IMG/VR virus record: IMGVR_UViG_3300036401_000359
Location: 1 to 38,651 of that record
Source of the DNA: a virus
DNA: 38,651 nt
Strand: one strand, 5' to 3'
The notes below the pieces were generated by a model. It had not been told where the DNA came from. It was given only the letters and a program-made list of their open reading frames with translations, and did no database searches. Positions 8,082 through 17,049 of this stretch are shown here, in pieces. Position 1 is the stretch's first letter. The number at the start of each line of letters is the position of its first letter. The translations under genes were made by a program, and so were the position numbers.

Positions 8082-11000
8082 CGTGCGAGTCCTCCTCCGT
8101 TAGACGGGAGCCGCCGGCCAGCGGTGCGCGCGGTACCGCGCGTCTTCTTCTCGACCCGGAAGTCGACGTAGTCGCGCAGCCAGTCCATCCCCGGACCGTA
8201 GTGCGCGTGGATGTGCCACTCGGGATCATCGCCCGCAGCCGAGACGCGCTCCCCGGCCTGCAGCAGCGCCATGCGCTCCGCGCCGGGCGGTCCAGGGATC
8301 ACGCCGCCCGAGTGGAACGTGCCCGCGAACGGCGGCAACGCCTGCAGCACTTTGTACTGCGCCTGCGACACCGCGTACGCCTGCGCCAGCTGTTCGTTCT
8401 GCTGTTTGAGCAGCCCGTTCAGTTCCGATTCTTTTTCGGCCGCGCCCTTCGACGGGCCCGGCATCGGCGGGACCGCTTCAGCTTCTTTGAGCGACGCCTG
8501 CAACTGGGCGAGCGCGAGCGCCAAGCCGGGGATCGTCGTCTCCACCGACTCGGTGATCTTCGCCCCAAGTTCGTTGCGGCCCGTCTGCAGCGTGTCGATC
8601 TGTTTCTTCACCGCGCCGAGCTCGCCGCTCGTCCCGATCTTGGTGGTGTTCCCCCCGAGCACGTCAAGCGATTCTTCGAGAGGCACCATCTGGTTCCGGA
8701 TCTGGTTCGCGAGCAGCGCTTCACTCGCCGCGGCACTCGAGCGACCGGTCGGCCCCGAGAGCGCCGTGATGAAGTTGGAGATGCCCTGCGACTCGGATTT
8801 CCAGTGCGCCACCAAGCTCTTGTTCACTTCGTACGACGGCAGGCCCTGCTCTTCGGTGATCGCCTGCTGCAGCGCGCCCTGGTGCTGCCGCGCTTCGTGG
8901 ATGGTGTGTTCCCGCGCTTCTTTCGCTTGGGCCGCCGACAGCGCGTGCTTCAGTTTCTGGGTCTGCAGGTGGCGCGCGCGTTCCTTCAGCGCCTTGTACC
9001 GCGCGAACGTGATGTGCAGCAGGTGTTCGAGTTTGCGCTTGCGTTCCTGCTTCTTCTTGATGAACGCGTTGGCCGCGTCTTTCTGGTGCCGCTCGATCCC
9101 GACGAGCGAGCCCTGCGCGCTGAGTTGCGCTTCGAGGACGCGCTGCTGCGCGCCGAAGACGGGGAAGCCAGCGGTGAACGGCACCCCGTGGATCGTGGTG
9201 TGTCCCGCGTGCCCCGTGAAGTCCTTGGCGAGCACGCCGACGTCGGGCTGCGTCAGGAGCCGGTGGTCGTCGAGGCCGCCGATGAACTGGAGCAGTTCGC
9301 CCTGGCGCGTCAGCGCGGGCGTTTCGCCTTCGCGCTGCTGGAAGCGCTGGAGTTCGCGTTCGGCGAACGGCACGAGCGTCCCAGCCCCAACGTTCTCCCC
9401 CGCGCTGAGCGTCGGCTGCAGGAGCGCCATGTCCGCTTCGAGGATCGACGCCGGGTTCGACGTCATCGACGAGAGGAGTTCGCTCTCGGACGACAGGAGG
9501 TTGTATTCGCCTTCGGGCACACCGACCGCGCCGGCGCCCGCGAAGCCCGGCACCTTGCCCAGCGTCGTGATCAGTTTCGACAGCGACACGTGGCGCGGTT
9601 TCGGGGTGCGGTGCGCGTGCACCACCCCGCGCGGCCTGCGCGCCGCGTGTCCCGTGACGCGCCCGCCGTGCTGGAAGCCCCGCACGAACCCGCCGCCCGC
9701 CATGAACTGCCGGTAGGCGCCCGTGTTGTACGTCGTCCACGGGATCCAGTTCCGGCCGTTGCTCGAGATCGCGATCGCGGCGCGCACGTTCCCCGCGATG
9801 TCGAACGTGGACTGCGCGCCGTGGATGCTGTTGATCTGCCACAGCCCGCGGTCGATCGTCCCGTTCGCGTTGTGGTTTTCGCTGTTCGGGTCGCCGCCGG
9901 ACTCGGCGAGCGCGATCGCGGCCGCGATGTGCGCCGACGCGCGGCTGCCGCCGTACTGCACCCACAGCGCTTCGAGTTGCGCTTTCGAGAACCGGCCGCG
10001 CGCGACCTTCCCCGAGCTCGCGCTCGGCGACCCGACGATGCTCCCCGCGACACCAGCACCGGCACCGGCGTGCCCGGCGAGGTAGTGGGTGGCGGCGTGC
10101 GCGACGTGTCCCAGGCCGTGCGTGAGGATGCCGTGCACCGCGCCGGTCCCGTGCACGTGCGGGGCGTGTATAGACGGGACGGACGCTGCGCTCGCGCCGC
10201 CGACACCGGTGACACCGGCGCCGCCGAGCAGCTGGTGCAACAGCACGGCCATGCTGTCGCCGTGCCCGAACGGTGGGCCGAACCCGATCTCGATGTGCGG
10301 GCCGGTGGAGATCCCCACGATCCCCGCGCCGACGCTCGAGATCTGCTGGCCCGCCCGCACGCTCGCACCCACCCGCACCGTGTCGGGACCGGCGTGCCCG
10401 TAGTAGATGTTGCGGCCGGTCAGCGGCCCGGAGGTGATCCGCAGGATCGGGGCGTTCGGCCCGAACCCCGAGATGCCCTCGCCGATGATCGTGCCGGGCC
10501 CGATCGCGAACTCCGGGGTCCCAGCCGGTGCGGGGATGTCGACGCCCTGGTCGATCGACCAGCGGCCGGGCATCATCTGCGACCGGGGGAGCGGCAGGCT
10601 GTACCCGACGAACCCGCCCGTGGCCATGTGGTTCGGCTTCGTGACGGACGAGAAGAGCCCGTGCAGGCCGCCGAAGCCTTGCATTTCAAGGCCGGCGTCG
10701 ACGTAGGGCAGCTGGTGGCGGTTCAGGATGACGGCGGTCTCGCCCTCGCCGACCATGATGTCGCTGCCGCCGATGCTCATCGGCACCGTGTCGTGCCCAG
10801 CGGCGCCGCGCGGCCCGATCTGCACCAGTCCGCCCTGCGCGTGGACGGCCTGGCCCGGGTTGTTGCTGCCCTGGCTTGAGCCCTGCCCGGCGGGCGCGCT
10901 CACCGCCGGTTCGTTGCCGCCACCACCGAAGAACGACCCGACGCCTTTCCCTACGGTGGAGACGAGCTTGGCGGCCGCGACGGTCGCGGTGTAACCCTCG

Positions 11001-14000
11001 ACCTGCGGCATAGACAGCGGCTGCGCACCGAACGCCTTGAGCAGGTTGTTCAGGTTGTCGAAGATGACTTTGCCGCCGTCCTTCGTGGACAGCGCGCCGG
11101 CTTCCATCGCACCGAGGATCGATTCGGTGAGACCGACCATCGACCCCTCGACGACGCTCGCACCGTGTTTCGCGAGCGACGCTTTCTTCGATTCGTACTG
11201 GGCAACGGTGAGTTCGCCGTTCTGGTACTGCGTCTTCAGGTGGGCGAACATCGCCTGGTACTTCTTTTCGGTGCTGCTCTTGAGTTTGTCGGTCTCCTCG
11301 CCGGCGATCGTGGTGAACGCGGTGAACGCCGTTTTCGTCCCGATTTCGTGGTTGGCGTACATGCCGTCGATCTTCGAGAACATCGCTTCGTAGATCCGCG
11401 GCGTCTGGTCCCCGGTGGCGTGCGTGTATTCCAGGATCGAGTTCTTGATCGCGGCCATCGCGTGCGAGGTCCCGAGCTGCCCGTGGTGCAGCGCGTCCAG
11501 GACGTGGCTGACCATCTGCGACACGTTTTCCTCGCCGAGCTTGCGGCCGGTCGCGCTGTTCGTGCCGACGGTGTGAGCGATCAGCCTGAAGTTCGCGTCG
11601 AACCGGCCGTACAGTTCGCGCAGCAGCGGCCCGGAGCCGAGCGCGAACTTGTGGATCGCATCCCACGACTTCGACCATTCCGCGTTCCAATGCTGCTGCG
11701 CCGCCTTGGCCTGCTCGAGCGATTCGACGACCTGCTTCAGCGGCTGGTTGATCCCCGCGATGGAGACGTGCCCGGCTTCCTTGATCGCCGAGATGAGCCG
11801 CTGGATCTGCTCGGGCGACCCTTTGATCGCCTGATTCCAGTTCTTGATGTTCACGACGTGGTCCGGGCTGAACAGCCCCAGCAAGCTCCCCAACCCGGCT
11901 GCGCCCGCGCCAACGCCAGCACCGATGAGCGTCCCGACTCCCGGCGCGATCGCCGTCCCGATCCCAGCGCCCGTCGTAGCGCCCTCCAGCACGGCCTTCC
12001 CGCCACCGTGGATGCCGAGCATGTTCGCGACCAGGTTCCCGCCAACGAACCCGATACCGCCGCCGGCGAGCGCGGGCAACCCCACACCGAGACCCTCGCC
12101 GAGCATGCCGAGCATCCCGCCGCGACCCGCGAGCGCCGCACCGGGCCCAGCGAGTTTCCCGAACAGGCCACCGCGCGCGAGGATCCCCGCCAGCAGGCCA
12201 CCGCTCGCGGCCTCACCGCCGATCGCCGCGGTGCTCGAGCTCGCCGAGTTGACGAGGATGTTCGCGCGCTCGGCCGCGCTCAGCCCGGACGCACCCTTCA
12301 CGAGCACACCGCCACCACCGGCGAGCTCGGTCGCGCCGAGCGCACCCACACCAGCCGCCGCGCCCGCGGCGCCAGCGCCCGCTGCAGCCTCCGCTCCCGC
12401 CAGCCGCGCCTGCGCCGCAGCATCAGCGTTGCCCGCCCCGGCAGCGGCCGTCTCAGCGCCCGTGAGCCACCCCAGCGCCGTCTTGACGCCCTGCCACGTC
12501 GCCGCAGCCCCGAACGCCTTGATCGAGACGAGCAGCCCAGCGAACAGGATCGCGAGCGGCTTGGAGTGCTGCAGCACGTCGTCGAGCCCTTCGATGATCG
12601 GGGTGAACGCCCGCATCGCCGTGGTGGTGAGTTCCACCAGCGCGGGCGCCACGGCGAGATACGTCGACCCGAACGCCTTCAGCAACGGCAGCAGCACGTG
12701 GCCGAGCGCTTCGATCTGTTCCTTGTGGACAGCGAAGATCGACCGGATCTGGCCTTCGCCCTTCGCGGAGTGCTCCCATTCGCGCAGCCGTTCAAGGGCG
12801 TGCGTGAGCCCAGTGACGATCGCACCAGCCTGCCCCTGGGACTGGTGGAAGAACCCGTACAGGTCCTGGCCGACGACCTTGATCAGCGCGGACCACATCC
12901 GGAAGTCAGCGACGAACTTCCCGACGATCTGTTCGAGCTGGCTGTTGTCGAGGTTGTTCAGCCGCGAGAAGAGATGGTCGAGCATTTCGGTCAGTCCGCC
13001 CGTGTACCTGGACGCGATCTGCGTCAGCCGCGCGAAGAACTCGAACCCCTGCGTGCCGGCATGGATCGCGGTCGGCAGCTTGGTCCTGAAGCTGTTCTCC
13101 AGTTCGTTCCATATGCCCACGCCCTGCGGGCCCTGCAGCCACGAGAACAGCGGCTTGATGCCCTGGTTGACGATCGTGAGGTTTTCCTGCGCCGCCACCG
13201 CGACACGCGGCACGAACGAGTGGCCGAGATCAACGACCTGCTGCAGCACCCCAACGGCCTGCACCCGCGCCTGGCTCGTCGCCTTGTCCCAAAATTCGTT
13301 CAGGGCGCTCGCGGACTTCGCGAGCCCGAGCTCGGCCTTCACCCCCGCCGTGTTCCCCAGCGCGGCCATTTCGAGGTTCAGTTCGTGCGTGGCTTCCTTC
13401 GCCTGGATGCTCCCGACCCCGTACTTGGCCTGGGCTTCCTGGACCTTCTTGTAGCCTTCGGCGAGCGCCTTCGTGTCCGCGATCGTGCTCTTCAGCACCC
13501 CGAGATCCGAGCCGCCGCCGACCGCGAGCTGCCCCGCACCGCCGAGCCCCAGCAGGCCAGCGCCGATCCCGCCGCCGACAGCCGACCCGCCGAGCCCAAG
13601 GATCGTCGTGAGGATGTGCTCCGCGCCGAGGCCCGCGAACCCACCGAGAGACCCGAGCGCCGCCGTACCCGCCACCAGGCCACCACCGCCCATCAGCAGC
13701 CGCGAGAACGTCCCCCCACCATCACCACCGCCACCGGAGCGGTGAAGGCCGCCGCCCATCCACCACGGCAACGGCACGAACGAGAAGCCACCACGGCCTC
13801 CCCCGCCTCCCCCACCTCCGCCTCCGCCGGGGCTCACCGCGACGGGCGGGACGACCCCGCCACCACCACCGGAGCCACCCGCCGCCGTGCGAATGTCCGC
13901 CGCAGCTCGCTCCGTCGCCGCGGCGTCCTCACCGAGCGCGTTCAGCACACGCTGGATCGACCCCTGCGTGGTGAAGTCCAGGTCCTTGCGGCCCCGCAGC

Positions 14001-14686
14001 TGCTCGAGGATCGCGATCGTGTTCGCACCCGAGTCAGTCGGCGCAGGCTCCGGGGCAGCCGCAGCCGCCGCCGTCGAGCCCCCGCTTGTCGCCTCTTTCG
14101 CCGCGAGGACTTCGCGCAGCAGATCGGACTGCTCTTCGCGGCTCGCCGCGCGCACAGCGTTGATCAGGTCGCGTTCGGACATGCCCGCGACAGCCGTGTG
14201 CTGCGTCGGCTGAGCGCTCGCACCACCCGCGGGCTGATCGGACACCGCCGCACCCAGCGACCCCAGCCCCAGGCGCGACCCCGCCTCGAGCACGAACGCG
14301 ATCGGGTTAGACCGGCCGCCCGCAGCCTCCGGCCCATGGATGCCCCATATCGCGCCGGGCCCATGCGCGGGCGCGCCGCCGCCACCCCTACCGGGAAGCG
14401 CGGCGAGGATCCGCTCCAGTTCGGTGGGCCCCAACGACGAAACGGGCGCGCGCGCACCCTCTTCGGGCACGAGCACACCCGCTCGTGGATGCAGCACGCC
14501 GCCGGCAGCGACAGCCTGCGTCGCGCCGACGTGCGTCTGAATGTTGGTGTGCAGGCGGTCCAGCATCGCCTGCATCTCTGCGACCGCCGTGGCTACACGG
14601 GCCTTCGCGGCGGCGAGGTCACGATCAAGAGGAGCGAGGTCCGCGCCGAGATCAAGTGTTGCCTCACCGAGGAGCTCTCCTGCCAT
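8078..14686 (-). CDS. Tape measure protein with M23-like and lysozyme-like (SLT) domains
   Basis: This 2202-residue protein sets tail length and travels with the DNA during injection. It has an Ala/Gly-rich N-terminal half, a poly-Gly tract (about 280-315), hydrophobic helices (about 330-390 and 750-950), and a long Lys/Glu/Gln-rich helical C-terminus. About 1380-1470 is M23-like (DQGVDIPAPAGTPEF, then YYGHAGPDTVRVGASVRAG and GISTGPHIEIGFG). The usual zinc-ligand His is Gln and the HxH is HIE, so peptidase activity is doubtful. About 1565-1660 is a transglycosylase/lysozyme-like domain with catalytic-type Glu in ALAESGGDPNSENHN and RGLWQIN. The start is ATG at 14686 after AAGGGAGG; the GTG six bases earlier is less well placed. 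Confidence 0.92.
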   Translation of the reverse strand: MAGELLGEATLDLGADLAPLDRDLAAAKARVATAVAEMQAMLDRLHTNIQTHVGATQAVAAGGVLHPRAGVLVPEEGARAPVSSLGPTELERILAALPGRGGGGAPAHGPGAIWGIHGPEAAGGRSNPIAFVLEAGSRLGLGSLGAAVSDQPAGGASAQPTQHTAVAGMSERDLINAVRAASREEQSDLLREVLAAKEATSGGSTAAAAAAPEPAPTDSGANTIAILEQLRGRKDLDFTTQGSIQRVLNALGEDAAATERAAADIRTAAGGSGGGGGVVPPVAVSPGGGGGGGGGGGRGGFSFVPLPWWMGGGLHRSGGGGDGGGTFSRLLMGGGGLVAGTAALGSLGGFAGLGAEHILTTILGLGGSAVGGGIGAGLLGLGGAGQLAVGGGSDLGVLKSTIADTKALAEGYKKVQEAQAKYGVGSIQAKEATHELNLEMAALGNTAGVKAELGLAKSASALNEFWDKATSQARVQAVGVLQQVVDLGHSFVPRVAVAAQENLTIVNQGIKPLFSWLQGPQGVGIWNELENSFRTKLPTAIHAGTQGFEFFARLTQIASRYTGGLTEMLDHLFSRLNNLDNSQLEQIVGKFVADFRMWSALIKVVGQDLYGFFHQSQGQAGAIVTGLTHALERLREWEHSAKGEGQIRSIFAVHKEQIEALGHVLLPLLKAFGSTYLAVAPALVELTTTAMRAFTPIIEGLDDVLQHSKPLAILFAGLLVSIKAFGAAATWQGVKTALGWLTGAETAAAGAGNADAAAQARLAGAEAAAGAGAAGAAAGVGALGATELAGGGGVLVKGASGLSAAERANILVNSASSSTAAIGGEAASGGLLAGILARGGLFGKLAGPGAALAGRGGMLGMLGEGLGVGLPALAGGGIGFVGGNLVANMLGIHGGGKAVLEGATTGAGIGTAIAPGVGTLIGAGVGAGAAGLGSLLGLFSPDHVVNIKNWNQAIKGSPEQIQRLISAIKEAGHVSIAGINQPLKQVVESLEQAKAAQQHWNAEWSKSWDAIHKFALGSGPLLRELYGRFDANFRLIAHTVGTNSATGRKLGEENVSQMVSHVLDALHHGQLGTSHAMAAIKNSILEYTHATGDQTPRIYEAMFSKIDGMYANHEIGTKTAFTAFTTIAGEETDKLKSSTEKKYQAMFAHLKTQYQNGELTVAQYESKKASLAKHGASVVEGSMVGLTESILGAMEAGALSTKDGGKVIFDNLNNLLKAFGAQPLSMPQVEGYTATVAAAKLVSTVGKGVGSFFGGGGNEPAVSAPAGQGSSQGSNNPGQAVHAQGGLVQIGPRGAAGHDTVPMSIGGSDIMVGEGETAVILNRHQLPYVDAGLEMQGFGGLHGLFSSVTKPNHMATGGFVGYSLPLPRSQMMPGRWSIDQGVDIPAPAGTPEFAIGPGTIIGEGISGFGPNAPILRITSGPLTGRNIYYGHAGPDTVRVGASVRAGQQISSVGAGIVGISTGPHIEIGFGPPFGHGDSMAVLLHQLLGGAGVTGVGGASAASVPSIHAPHVHGTGAVHGILTHGLGHVAHAATHYLAGHAGAGAGVAGSIVGSPSASSGKVARGRFSKAQLEALWVQYGGSRASAHIAAAIALAESGGDPNSENHNANGTIDRGLWQINSIHGAQSTFDIAGNVRAAIAISSNGRNWIPWTTYNTGAYRQFMAGGGFVRGFQHGGRVTGHAARRPRGVVHAHRTPKPRHVSLSKLITTLGKVPGFAGAGAVGVPEGEYNLLSSESELLSSMTSNPASILEADMALLQPTLSAGENVGAGTLVPFAERELQRFQQREGETPALTRQGELLQFIGGLDDHRLLTQPDVGVLAKDFTGHAGHTTIHGVPFTAGFPVFGAQQRVLEAQLSAQGSLVGIERHQKDAANAFIKKKQERKRKLEHLLHITFARYKALKERARHLQTQKLKHALSAAQAKEAREHTIHEARQHQGALQQAITEEQGLPSYEVNKSLVAHWKSESQGISNFITALSGPTGRSSAAASEALLANQIRNQMVPLEESLDVLGGNTTKIGTSGELGAVKKQIDTLQTGRNELGAKITESVETTIPGLALALAQLQASLKEAEAVPPMPGPSKGAAEKESELNGLLKQQNEQLAQAYAVSQAQYKVLQALPPFAGTFHSGGVIPGPPGAERMALLQAGERVSAAGDDPEWHIHAHYGPGMDWLRDYVDFRVEKKTRGTARTAGRRLPSNGGGLAR
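10168..10175 (+). repeat. GTATAGAC site 2 (inside tape measure gene)
   Basis: Exact octamer within GTGTATAGACG. On the coding strand it reads G-TCT-ATA-C, giving TCT and the rare Ile codon ATA in the linker between the M23-like and lysozyme-like domains. Confidence 0.7.
11008..11015 (+). repeat. One-mismatch variant GCATAGAC (inside tape measure gene)
   Basis: Seven of eight bases match the GTATAGAC motif, in the same orientation as the exact copies. It may be a weak site or chance. Confidence 0.3.
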
Positions 14687-15023
14687 CGTCACCTCCCTTC
14701 GCTTGTTTGGGCGGATCCTGTGCCGCCGGTTCCTTTCGCACGCCGATCCCCATCGCCTGCAACTGGCTCGAGGACGGCCGCCTACGCCGCTTGCCGCCCG
14801 TCACCTGGCGCTGCATCGAGTCCAGGTACTGGGCGCGTGGACGCTCCTCCATCATCAGGCCACCAGCCGCGATCAGCGCCTGGTGCAACTCGATCGCACG
14901 CTCGGCCTGCAGCCGTGGCAGCATCGTCGCGTACGCCTGCAGCCACGGCTGGGGCACGTCCTCCCACGCCCCGAACTTCGGGTCACACGCCCCGTAGAAC
15001 GCATGAAGGCGCGGGATCAGGTC
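14664..15023 (-). CDS. Tail assembly chaperone, second (-1) frame
   Basis: This is the downstream part of a gpG/gpGT-type tail assembly chaperone pair, which coats the tape measure during tail assembly. The frame reads DLIPRLHAFYGACDPKFG (immediately past the end of the first frame), then WLQAYATMLPRLQAERAIEL and a basic tail, a pattern typical of the second chaperone frame in actinophages. It lies in the -1 frame relative to the upstream gene, and that frame is open well upstream, so a -1 ribosomal frameshift is the likely route of expression. The first in-frame GTG is at 14957, but it would discard the conserved-looking segment. No canonical X-XXY-YYZ heptamer was found by eye. It ends inside the tape measure start region. 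Confidence 0.65.
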   Translation of the reverse strand, partial: DLIPRLHAFYGACDPKFGAWEDVPQPWLQAYATMLPRLQAERAIELHQALIAAGGLMMEERPRAQYLDSMQRQVTGGKRRRRPSSSQLQAMGIGVRKEPAAQDPPKQAKGGDDGRRAPR

Positions 15024-15505
15024 GCCATAGTCGACTCGATCGCCCGCGCCACGCCCGGCGTCATCGCCTGAAGCGCCCTCTCTACCCCGGCTGCGTCGCC
15101 GCTGAAGAGCGCAATTTGAAAATGCTGGACCACCACCTGCTTCTGCTTGTCGTTGAAGTGCGCCCGAATCTCCGGCGGCGCAATCAGGACCTTGTTGAAC
15201 AGCTGGTTCAGCCTCTGCTCGAGCTTCGCCCGCTCCGCTTTTTTCAGCGCCTCCGGCGAAGCCATCAGCCGCCCGTACTCGCCGACTTCTGAGCGGAACT
15301 GCTGCTCTTCAGCGACGCCCATCTCCTCGGGCACCTTGATCTCGTACCGCGTCGGCTCCTTGCCGGCCTTGCGCTCCTCTTCGGTGCGGAACAGGATCGA
15401 CGGCCTGGTCGGTGTGGCGTACTCCTCCATCTCAAGGACGGGATCGTCCTCGACACGCTCGACCGGCTCCTCGAGCTCTGCGGGGTCCTTTGCTGCTGTG
15501 GTCAC
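15017..15505 (-). CDS. Tail assembly chaperone, first frame
   Basis: This 162-residue acidic, helical protein lies between tail-tube and tape-measure genes, the fixed position of the tail assembly chaperone (lambda gpG equivalent). It has an acidic N-terminus, a central EMGVAEEQQFRSEVGEYGRL segment and a C-terminal helical region ending at TGA 15017. The start is GTG at 15505 with AAGGAGG five bases upstream. The last codons overlap the -1 frame that encodes the second chaperone part. A GTATAGAC site lies in the leader 29 bases upstream of the start. Confidence 0.72.
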   Translation of the reverse strand: MTTAAKDPAELEEPVERVEDDPVLEMEEYATPTRPSILFRTEEERKAGKEPTRYEIKVPEEMGVAEEQQFRSEVGEYGRLMASPEALKKAERAKLEQRLNQLFNKVLIAPPEIRAHFNDKQKQVVVQHFQIALFSGDAAGVERALQAMTPGVARAIESTMAT

Positions 15506-15533
15506 TATGCCTCCTTCGGCTATGTGTGGGTGT

Positions 15534-15541
15534 GTATAGAC
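15534..15541 (+). repeat. GTATAGAC site 3 (intergenic, upstream of tail assembly chaperone)
   Basis: Exact octamer within TGTGTATAGACC. It is the only intergenic copy, lying in the 42-base gap between the coiled-coil gene (stop at 15548) and the chaperone start (15505), just upstream of its AAGGAGG. Confidence 0.75.
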
Positions 15542-15547
15542 CTGGTG

Positions 15548-15808
15548 CTACTCGGCGGGCAACGTAGCCTGTGGCTCGGCGTCACCCGCCTGGACCTGCT
15601 CGCCGGCGTCGTTCTCTTCAACGAGACGCACACCGAACGCGGCCCACTTCTCGCGCAGCGCTTTCAACTGCTCGCTGTCCGCGCGAAGCCGCTCGCGTGC
15701 GGCGCGAATCCTGCCTCTCTCGCGCCGCACGCTCGTCTGTAGACGCTCGGCCTCCGCTCTCGCGTCGGCCTCAGCGCCGGCTATTCCTGCGCCGCGAATT
15801 CCGCCCAC
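15548..15808 (-). CDS. Small coiled-coil protein between tail tube and chaperone
   Basis: This protein of up to 86 residues is dominated by an Arg/Glu/Ala-rich helix (about 12-62, with heptad spacing in AERLQTSVRRERGRIRAARE) and has a short acidic tail. The start is uncertain. GTG at 15808 overlaps the tail-tube gene by 28 bases and has only weak ribosome binding; an internal GTG near 15748 is the alternative. No family is recognised. Its location suggests a tail-assembly accessory function, which is inference only. Confidence 0.45.
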   Translation of the reverse strand: MGGIRGAGIAGAEADARAEAERLQTSVRRERGRIRAARERLRADSEQLKALREKWAAFGVRLVEENDAGEQVQAGDAEPQATLPAE

Positions 15809-16359
15809 TTCCCGGCTTCGATTTCGAGCACGTCGAACTGCAGCGCGAGCATCGCCGGACCCGCTTTCAGCGAGAATTTCGGCGCCGGGTTACCCGACTG
15901 GCAGCACGCCGAGATCTCATACTGGCCGACGTGCGCTTCGTTCAGCGTCGACGTGCCCCGCAGAACCATCGCGTAGTAGTGCAGTTTGATGCCTCGTTTG
16001 AGCTGGAAGCGCTGTTCCGCGTTCGCTCCCGTGATCGTCGTCACCGCCGCGCTGTCCATGATCAACGCGTACTGCTTCGGCGAGAGATCGACGAGTTCGA
16101 ACGCGACGCTCATCGACTCTTCCGTACGCCATTTCTTGCGCGGCGACACAGCACCGCAGGACACGAACGCCTGCTGCGTCTGGCTGTGCGTGACCGTCAC
16201 GCCCGAGTCGTTGTAGTTCAGGTCGCCCGAGGTGCCGATCTTCGTCCACGTCGACGGGAACGTTTCTTCCGCGGTGGAGAGTTTCGGCATGGCGGTGCCC
16301 ACCGCAGCAACCCACGCGGTGAACGGCGCTGCGATGACTTCTGCAAGTTCAGCTGGCAT
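15781..16359 (-). CDS. Major tail protein (tail tube)
   Basis: This 192-residue protein has the size and position of a siphoviral tail-tube protein, after the tail terminator and before the chaperones and tape measure. It has the usual mixed beta composition: a short N-terminal helix, a KIGTSGDLNYNDSGVTVTHS segment, an FELVDLSPKQYALIMDSAAV helix-strand block and a C-terminal strand pair (MLALQFDVLEIEAG). The start is ATG at 16359, overlapping the end of the upstream gene by 11 bases. It polymerises around the tape measure. The call is based on context plus general pattern. Confidence 0.72.
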   Translation of the reverse strand: MPAELAEVIAAPFTAWVAAVGTAMPKLSTAEETFPSTWTKIGTSGDLNYNDSGVTVTHSQTQQAFVSCGAVSPRKKWRTEESMSVAFELVDLSPKQYALIMDSAAVTTITGANAEQRFQLKRGIKLHYYAMVLRGTSTLNEAHVGQYEISACCQSGNPAPKFSLKAGPAMLALQFDVLEIEAGKWAEFAAQE

Positions 16360-16588
16360 CAGCGTCTCCTGTCTCGTTGCTCTTCCGCGAGCCCTTCGAC
16401 TCGCCCTGGGACGCTATGCCTGATCGGCTATGCGAGGGGTCCTTCGTATGCACCCGGATCTCCGGGTTGTTCAGCAGCTCGTCGGCGGCCTCCTGGTCGA
16501 CGTCGAACGTGTCGCCGGCCTCGAGGAGCTCACCGTCTACCTGCAGAAGGTCGTTCGGTTTCTGCGGCCACCACTGGAGTGTGGGCAT
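16349..16588 (-). CDS. Small tail-region protein, unknown
   Basis: This 79-residue protein begins MPTLQWWPQKPNDLLQVDGE, followed by an acidic helix (FDVDQEAADELLNN) and a Ser/Lys/Asp-rich tail. The start is ATG at 16588 behind AGGAGGGAAG, one of the best ribosome binding sites in the window; the longer in-frame extension is rejected for that reason. The N-terminal half resembles the small conserved proteins found just before tail-tube genes in actinophages (a VDGELLEAGDTFDV beta hairpin then a helix). Function is unknown. Confidence 0.55.
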   Translation of the reverse strand: MPTLQWWPQKPNDLLQVDGELLEAGDTFDVDQEAADELLNNPEIRVHTKDPSHSRSGIASQGESKGSRKSNETGDADAS

Positions 16589-16596
16589 CTTCCCTC

Positions 16597-17049
16597 CTAC
16601 GGGAGTGTGTTGAGTGAGTGCATGACCTGGGCAGACACGAGCGCGAACGGCCACAACGCATCCGGTTCGATCGCCGAGCTCGCGCCACCGGAGATCCGTG
16701 CCCAGTACAGCTTCAGCGGCCCACCGGGTTCACCCTGCCCGATCCGCTGGGCCCGCATGTTCTTCAAGGCGCGCGCGACCTCACGGCCGAGCGCCTCGCC
16801 CTCCAGCCGCGTCGACCCGTAACAGATGCAGTCGATACGGCTGTCCATGACCTGCAGGTTGCCGCGGCCGAACATCGCGCCACCGCCCGCCGGGCGCACC
16901 ACGATCGCCGTACCCGGCATTTCCTTGTCCTGGCCCTCCTCGAGGTCCGGCCGGAAGATGCGCCCGTCCGTGAGCGCATTGACGACGTCGTCGAGCCGCA
17001 GGAACTGCGCGATCCCCATCGTCGGGTCCGCCGCTGTGAGCGTCGTCAT
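16597..17049 (-). CDS. Tail terminator / tail completion protein
   Basis: This 150-residue protein (MTTLTAADPTMGIAQFLRLD onwards) lies between the gp10-like neck protein and the tail tube, the position of tail terminators such as lambda gpU. Internal features fit that family: an N-terminal helix with VVNALTDGRIF, a VVRPAGGG strand-loop, a DSRIDCICYGSTRLEGEALG strand-helix and a long final helix. The start is ATG at 17049, coupled by ATGA to the upstream gene. It should cap the tail tube and provide the surface that joins the head. Confidence 0.65.
   Translation of the reverse strand: MTTLTAADPTMGIAQFLRLDDVVNALTDGRIFRPDLEEGQDKEMPGTAIVVRPAGGGAMFGRGNLQVMDSRIDCICYGSTRLEGEALGREVARALKNMRAQRIGQGEPGGPLKLYWARISGGASSAIEPDALWPFALVSAQVMHSLNTLP

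Noticed and set aside
10300-10560. Active zinc endopeptidase in the tape measure
   Set aside because: The M23-like fold pattern is present, but the expected His ligands are replaced, so activity is not claimed.
11165-15292. Very long plus-strand open frames, including one of about 1375 codons
   Set aside because: They lie opposite the tape measure and chaperone genes, are Arg/Pro-rich with no recognisable domain, and are typical antisense openness in a GC-rich genome with third-position bias.
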